A DNA stretch of 64,000 bases from Colwellia maritima (GTDB lineage: Bacteria; Pseudomonadota; Gammaproteobacteria; Enterobacterales; Alteromonadaceae), in NCBI RefSeq assembly GCF_022669015.1, contig NZ_JAKKSL010000005.1, positions 1 to 64,000 on the forward strand, given 5' to 3'. Of this stretch, positions 60,652 to 64,000 are shown in pieces. The stretch's first letter is position 1. Each line of letters starts with the position of its first letter. The translations under genes were made by a program, and so were the position numbers. The notes below the pieces were generated by a model. That model saw nothing but the letters and a program-made list of their open reading frames with translations. It made no database searches and had not been told where the DNA came from.

Positions 60652-61905
60652 TTATTTAGCTAACTTATACAATTCGCTACCCGTTAATAAAAAGGCTCCT
60701 GTCGCATAAATTTGTGTATCTTCCGCTGAAACATTATCAGGAGAGTCACCAATTTGCTGCACCCGACCTAATTTTCCGTTAGGTTGTACAGCGTCAACAA
60801 GGGCTGACCATGCTCTAGTTACGACAGGCATAAAGGTTTTTTTATCTAATATTCCTTGATTAATACCAGAGGCAAATGCGAAGGCCATTAAACCTGTGCC
60901 ACTGGTTTCTTTAAACGGTTGAGTTTCAGGATCTAATACTGAGGGACGCCACAAGCCGTCTGACTGTTGAGCTTGCGCTAAACGAGTCATCATCTTACGA
61001 AAAATATCTTCGTATTTAGCTCGGCTAGGATGCTCTTTAGGAAAGTGCTCAAGAATACGTGCTAGTCCTGCAGCTACCCAACCAACACCGCGTGCCCAAA
61101 TAACTTTTTCACTGTTTGCTTCTCTTTTGTCGAAAAAGCGAGAGTCACGGAAAAATAAGTGATCTTTGTCATCCCATAGTAAATTAACAGTTTCCCATAA
61201 TTCTTTATCGGCAAATTCTAAATATCTTTTGTCACCGGTTACTTTACTTAAGTTGATCCATACAGGAGGTCCCATAAATAAGGCATCAGCCCAACACCAT
61301 CTATTTTTACATGGTCTTAATTGAAATTTTCTATTGCCAAACTCATCTTGTAGTAGTTTACCATCGTGAACTGAAGTCTGAGTAACATCTTCATAAGTTA
61401 ACGTGGTTGTTGACGGCGTTTGTAAAATTATTTCAAAGATAACTTTAAGTGGCGTTAACATGTCTTCGTTAGGGTATTTTTTATATAAGTCTAGATATAA
61501 TTGACCTATCGCGTAATCGTCAGCGTTGTAAATTCTAGGAGCAAATAAATATTTACGATGTTTAGCAATATCAAGTAACTGTTCAGAATACTTATCGTTA
61601 CCCATTGAACTCTCTAATTCCGCCATACGGGCCATGCCAACATAAAATGAAGCATAAACCCAACCTTGTGGGTGACTGCTTTCATCTGTGGGAGCCATAT
61701 GAGCGCCTTTGTCATAGCCTTCAAATAAATAGGTTTTATTGTTGAACCTAGCCATTTGCCAATCAGTGACTTTTTTCATAGCTTGATGAACCGAAGTTTT
61801 ATTTATTGTTTTACTTAACGGCGTTTGTTGTATTGATGCACAGGATAATTTGGTGCATAAAAATACAAATAAGCTTAAATGCGTTAGTGCTTTTGTAAAG
61901 CGCAT
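60652..61905 (-). CDS. GH88/GH105 unsaturated uronyl hydrolase
   Basis: This 417-residue secreted (alpha/alpha)6 hydrolase removes the 4,5-unsaturated uronate left at the non-reducing end by polysaccharide lyases. Conserved parts are the first Asp region IYNADDYAIGQLYLDLY, WCWADALFMGPPVW with the second catalytic Asp, IWARGVGWVAAGL and the late SAEDTQIYATGAFLL. The signal peptide (ALTHLSLFVFLCTKLSCA) ends in a Cys that lacks a canonical lipobox. It is divergent from kduD, placing it in the same pathway. The frame is intact. Confidence 0.88.
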   Translation of the reverse strand: MRFTKALTHLSLFVFLCTKLSCASIQQTPLSKTINKTSVHQAMKKVTDWQMARFNNKTYLFEGYDKGAHMAPTDESSHPQGWVYASFYVGMARMAELESSMGNDKYSEQLLDIAKHRKYLFAPRIYNADDYAIGQLYLDLYKKYPNEDMLTPLKVIFEIILQTPSTTTLTYEDVTQTSVHDGKLLQDEFGNRKFQLRPCKNRWCWADALFMGPPVWINLSKVTGDKRYLEFADKELWETVNLLWDDKDHLFFRDSRFFDKREANSEKVIWARGVGWVAAGLARILEHFPKEHPSRAKYEDIFRKMMTRLAQAQQSDGLWRPSVLDPETQPFKETSGTGLMAFAFASGINQGILDKKTFMPVVTRAWSALVDAVQPNGKLGRVQQIGDSPDNVSAEDTQIYATGAFLLTGSELYKLAK

Positions 61906-62144
61906 GGAGTACCTCTTAGTAGTTTTATGATTTGTCTAATTTTATATGTTTATAACACTGAATTATTTGTCATAACATCAATGTATGACGTCAGACAAGT
62001 ATAGGTTAAAATAACAATATGACAAGAGTGATTTATTAAAAATAATTGATTGTTTAATGCTTTTATAAAAATAAAATCATATAAAACAAAGAGGGAGCAT
62101 GTTTTTACTAAGTTTATTATTTTTACGTTGTTTATATCTAGTTG

Positions 62145-62156
62145 TATGATAACATA
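62145..62156. promoter_or_regulatory. Operator candidate in GH105/kduD spacer
   Basis: TATGATAACATA, an imperfect palindrome 43 bp before kduD, is the reverse complement of 59062-59073. A further inverted repeat in the same spacer, GTCATA-N9-TATGAC at 61969-61989, overlaps a TTGTCATA like that in the dgoK operator (41291-41298). Confidence 0.5.
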
Positions 62157-62198
62157 TAGCTAGTTAGAATTTTTCATATATAGATAATTGGAAACAAA

Positions 62199-62964
62199 AT
62201 GCAAAATGAACTTTTTTCGTTACAAGGTAAAACTGCCTTGGTTACAGGTGCTAGCAGAGGCTTGGGTCAAGCAATTGCAATTGGCTTGGCAAAATCTGGT
62301 GCGACGGTTATTTGTGCTAGTTCAAGTGATGGAGGTAGTATTAAAACTGTAGCATTAATAGAAGAGGTCGGCGGTACTGCTTTTGCTTTAGCCGCAGATT
62401 TATCAAGTGAAAGTCAAGTTTCAGAGCTTGCTAAAAATGCTTTATCAATAACAGGTAAAGTCGATGTATTAATAAATAACGGTGGTACTATTTCACGGTA
62501 CCCGGCAATTGATTACCCACTAAATGAATTTAAAAATGTTATAGATGTTAATTTGAATTCAGTATTTCAATTAAGCCAGTTAATTGGTATCGAGATGATT
62601 AATAATGGTGGCGGCAAGATAATTAATATTGCTTCGATGCTTTCATATTCTGGAGGAATGACAGTACCGGCTTATACAGCAAGTAAACACGGCGTCGTTG
62701 GTATTACGCGTGCTTTGGCAAATGAGTGGGCAAGTAAAAATGTTCAAATAAATGCGATAGCACCCGGATATTTCAGAACGGATAATACCCAAGCATTGCA
62801 AGATGACGCAGAACGAAATCAGCAAATACAAGCGCGAATCCCTCTTTGGAGAATGGGGAGTACCTGAGCAATTAGTTGGCGCTGCAGTTTTTTTATCTTC
62901 TCAAGCAAGTGATTACGTAAATGGCCATGTTTTGGCTGTCGATGGTGGTCGGTTAGCCCGTTAA
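62199..62964 (+). CDS. kduD: 2-dehydro-3-deoxy-D-gluconate 5-dehydrogenase-like SDR (frameshift)
   Basis: Reduces 2,5-diketo-3-deoxygluconate to 2-keto-3-deoxygluconate. Starts [32 protein letters not shown] as KduD does, with [11 protein letters not shown], the catalytic Ser in [11 protein letters not shown] and [10 protein letters not shown]. An indel near 62858 interrupts RIPLWRMG; the second frame continues [34 protein letters not shown] to the TAA at 62962. The kduI gene starts 18 bp later, so the two form an operon. Joined length of about 255 residues is normal. Confidence 0.9.
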
Positions 62965-62981
62965 TTTAAAGGAATTTAGTA

Positions 62982-63825
62982 ATGACTATTACATATGAAA
63001 CACGTTATGCAATTGGGCCTAATGAAGCAAAGAAATTTACCACTGAAGAATTACGCGAGGCTTTTGTTGGTGAAAATTTATTTGAAGATAACAAAATAAA
63101 TCTAATTTATACCCATTACGATCGTTATATTGTTGGTGGTGCGATACCTACAGATAAAGCGCTTACTTTAGACTCTATTGACCCACTGAAGAGTGAAACC
63201 TTTTTATCTCGTCGTGAATTAGGTGCTGTAAATATTGGTCAATTTGGTATTATTATTGTTGATGGCCAAGAATATAGTATAGGCCACAAAGAAGCCTTAT
63301 ATATTGGTTCAGGCACTAAAGAAGTTATTTTTAAAAGTGTAGATGCTAAAGCACCTGCACGTTTTTATCTAAATTCAGCACAAGCATTTAAATCTTTCCC
63401 AACTAAAAAAATTACAATGGCTGATGCCAATGTTTTACATATGGGATCACAAGAAACATCAAACGAAAGAACAATTGCACAATTAATCGTTCAGGGGGTT
63501 GTTGATACTTGTCAGCTACAAATGGGGCTTACTTCTCTTAAACCAGGGAGTGTTTGGAATACTATGCCTGCGCATCAACATGACCGTCGTATGGAGGCTT
63601 ACCTTTATTTTGAAGTAAAAGAAGATCAAGCTGTTGCTCATTTTATGGGTGAACCAAAACAAACACGCGTTATTTGGGCAGGTAATGAACAAGTGATGAT
63701 TTCTCCAAACTTGGTCAATCCATTGTGGCTCAGGTACCTCAAATTACTCATTTATTTGGGGAATGGCAGGTGAAAACCTAGATTACAATGATATGGATAA
63801 GTATCAAGCGTCTGAACTTCGTTAA
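62982..63825 (+). CDS. kduI: 5-dehydro-4-deoxy-D-glucuronate isomerase (frameshift)
   Basis: Isomerises 4-deoxy-L-threo-5-hexosulose uronate, the spontaneous product of unsaturated uronate, to 2,5-diketo-3-deoxygluconate. The double-cupin protein shows [36 protein letters not shown], the zinc-binding [18 protein letters not shown] (His-x-His..Glu) and, after an indel near 63714, [22 protein letters not shown], ending in [13 protein letters not shown]. Joined length of about 281 residues is normal. It completes the uronate branch begun by PL8 and GH105. Confidence 0.93.
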
Positions 63826-63843
63826 TAGTAACGGCTTGATATT

Positions 63844-63880
63844 GAGTTGATGTTTAGTTTAGGCATTTAAACATCAACTC
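63844..63880 (+). terminator. Hairpin downstream of kduI
   Basis: GAGTTGATGTTTA (63844-63856) pairs with TAAACATCAACTC (63868-63880), a perfect 13-bp stem with an 11-base loop, 18 bp after the kduI stop; only a weak T-rich stretch follows. The rest to 64000 is AT-rich with no gene seen. Confidence 0.7.
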
Positions 63881-64000
63881 ACTTTGAGTTTTAAAGCTCG
63901 AAATAAAAATAAAATTATAAAAATAAAACACAAATTAAATAACTAATAAAAACGAATATGGGGAATTTATCGTTATGGTATTTATTAGGTATGTAAAAGT

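Noticed and set aside
1..64000. tRNA, rRNA, prophage, integrase or insertion sequence
   Set aside because: No cloverleaf, rRNA segment, phage gene, integrase or transposase was recognised in the window.

Overview
The window is an AT-rich chromosomal segment of a marine gammaproteobacterium of the Alteromonadales, most like the Colwellia/Thalassotalea group. This rests on the gene families and gene order: divergent trpEGDCFBA and rnm-yciO-rluB, rnd next to ycgL-mltB-ycgN, pntAB, a DUF2999-hopJ pair, lysC behind a lysine riboswitch, and a polysaccharide locus for uronic acids. It was inferred from protein families and not confirmed by any search.

Layout. 1-9.5 kb: the broken 3' end of sucD, a DUF2971 gene, a 540-bp non-coding inverted-repeat element, an EF-hand protein, a DUF4124 protein, a chimeric duplicated fragment, a Tat-exported dienelactone hydrolase, a DHH phosphoesterase, a DUF3592 membrane protein, a zf-TFIIB protein and a diguanylate cyclase. 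9.5-16.9 kb: the complete trp operon on the minus strand, with a clear leader peptide (three tandem Trp codons) and attenuator. 17-24.4 kb: rnm, yciO, rluB, rnd, a small helical protein, ycgL, mltB, ycgN and an EamA exporter. 24.5-40 kb: pntAB, icd, a YdcF protein, lysC, an ohrR/gpx pair with an OhrR-like operator, DUF2999, hopJ, a 3-hydroxyisobutyrate-dehydrogenase-like gene, an SLC13 transporter and sbcB. Three arrays of a ~150-bp dispersed repeat lie in the spacers after pntB, lysC and the dehydrogenase gene.

40.3-63.8 kb is a carbohydrate utilisation locus. A DgoR-like GntR regulator precedes a tightly coupled operon: dgoK, dgoA, a sodium/solute symporter, a sugar dehydrogenase (SDR), an SMP-30 lactonase, an IlvD/Edd dehydratase and a DHDPS-family aldolase/dehydratase. 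Then come a PL8 chondroitinase-ABC-like lyase of 1090 residues with all four catalytic positions conserved, a secreted beta-helix protein of unassigned family, a LysR/MDR/GST stress group, a lipoprotein sulfatase, a short DUF1961 protein, a second beta-helix paralogue, a GH105 unsaturated uronyl hydrolase, kduD and kduI. Together these can desulfate and cleave a sulfated hexuronate-containing polysaccharide, release the unsaturated uronate, convert it through KduI/KduD to 2-keto-3-deoxygluconate and split that after phosphorylation. A De Ley-Doudoroff-type branch would handle a neutral sugar such as galactose.

About 19 genes, including core genes such as sucD, trpE, rnd and pntA, carry single-base frameshifts while both reading-frame halves stay well conserved. 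This looks like indel error in the sequence rather than real decay. Broken genes are therefore annotated across their full span with the break positions given.
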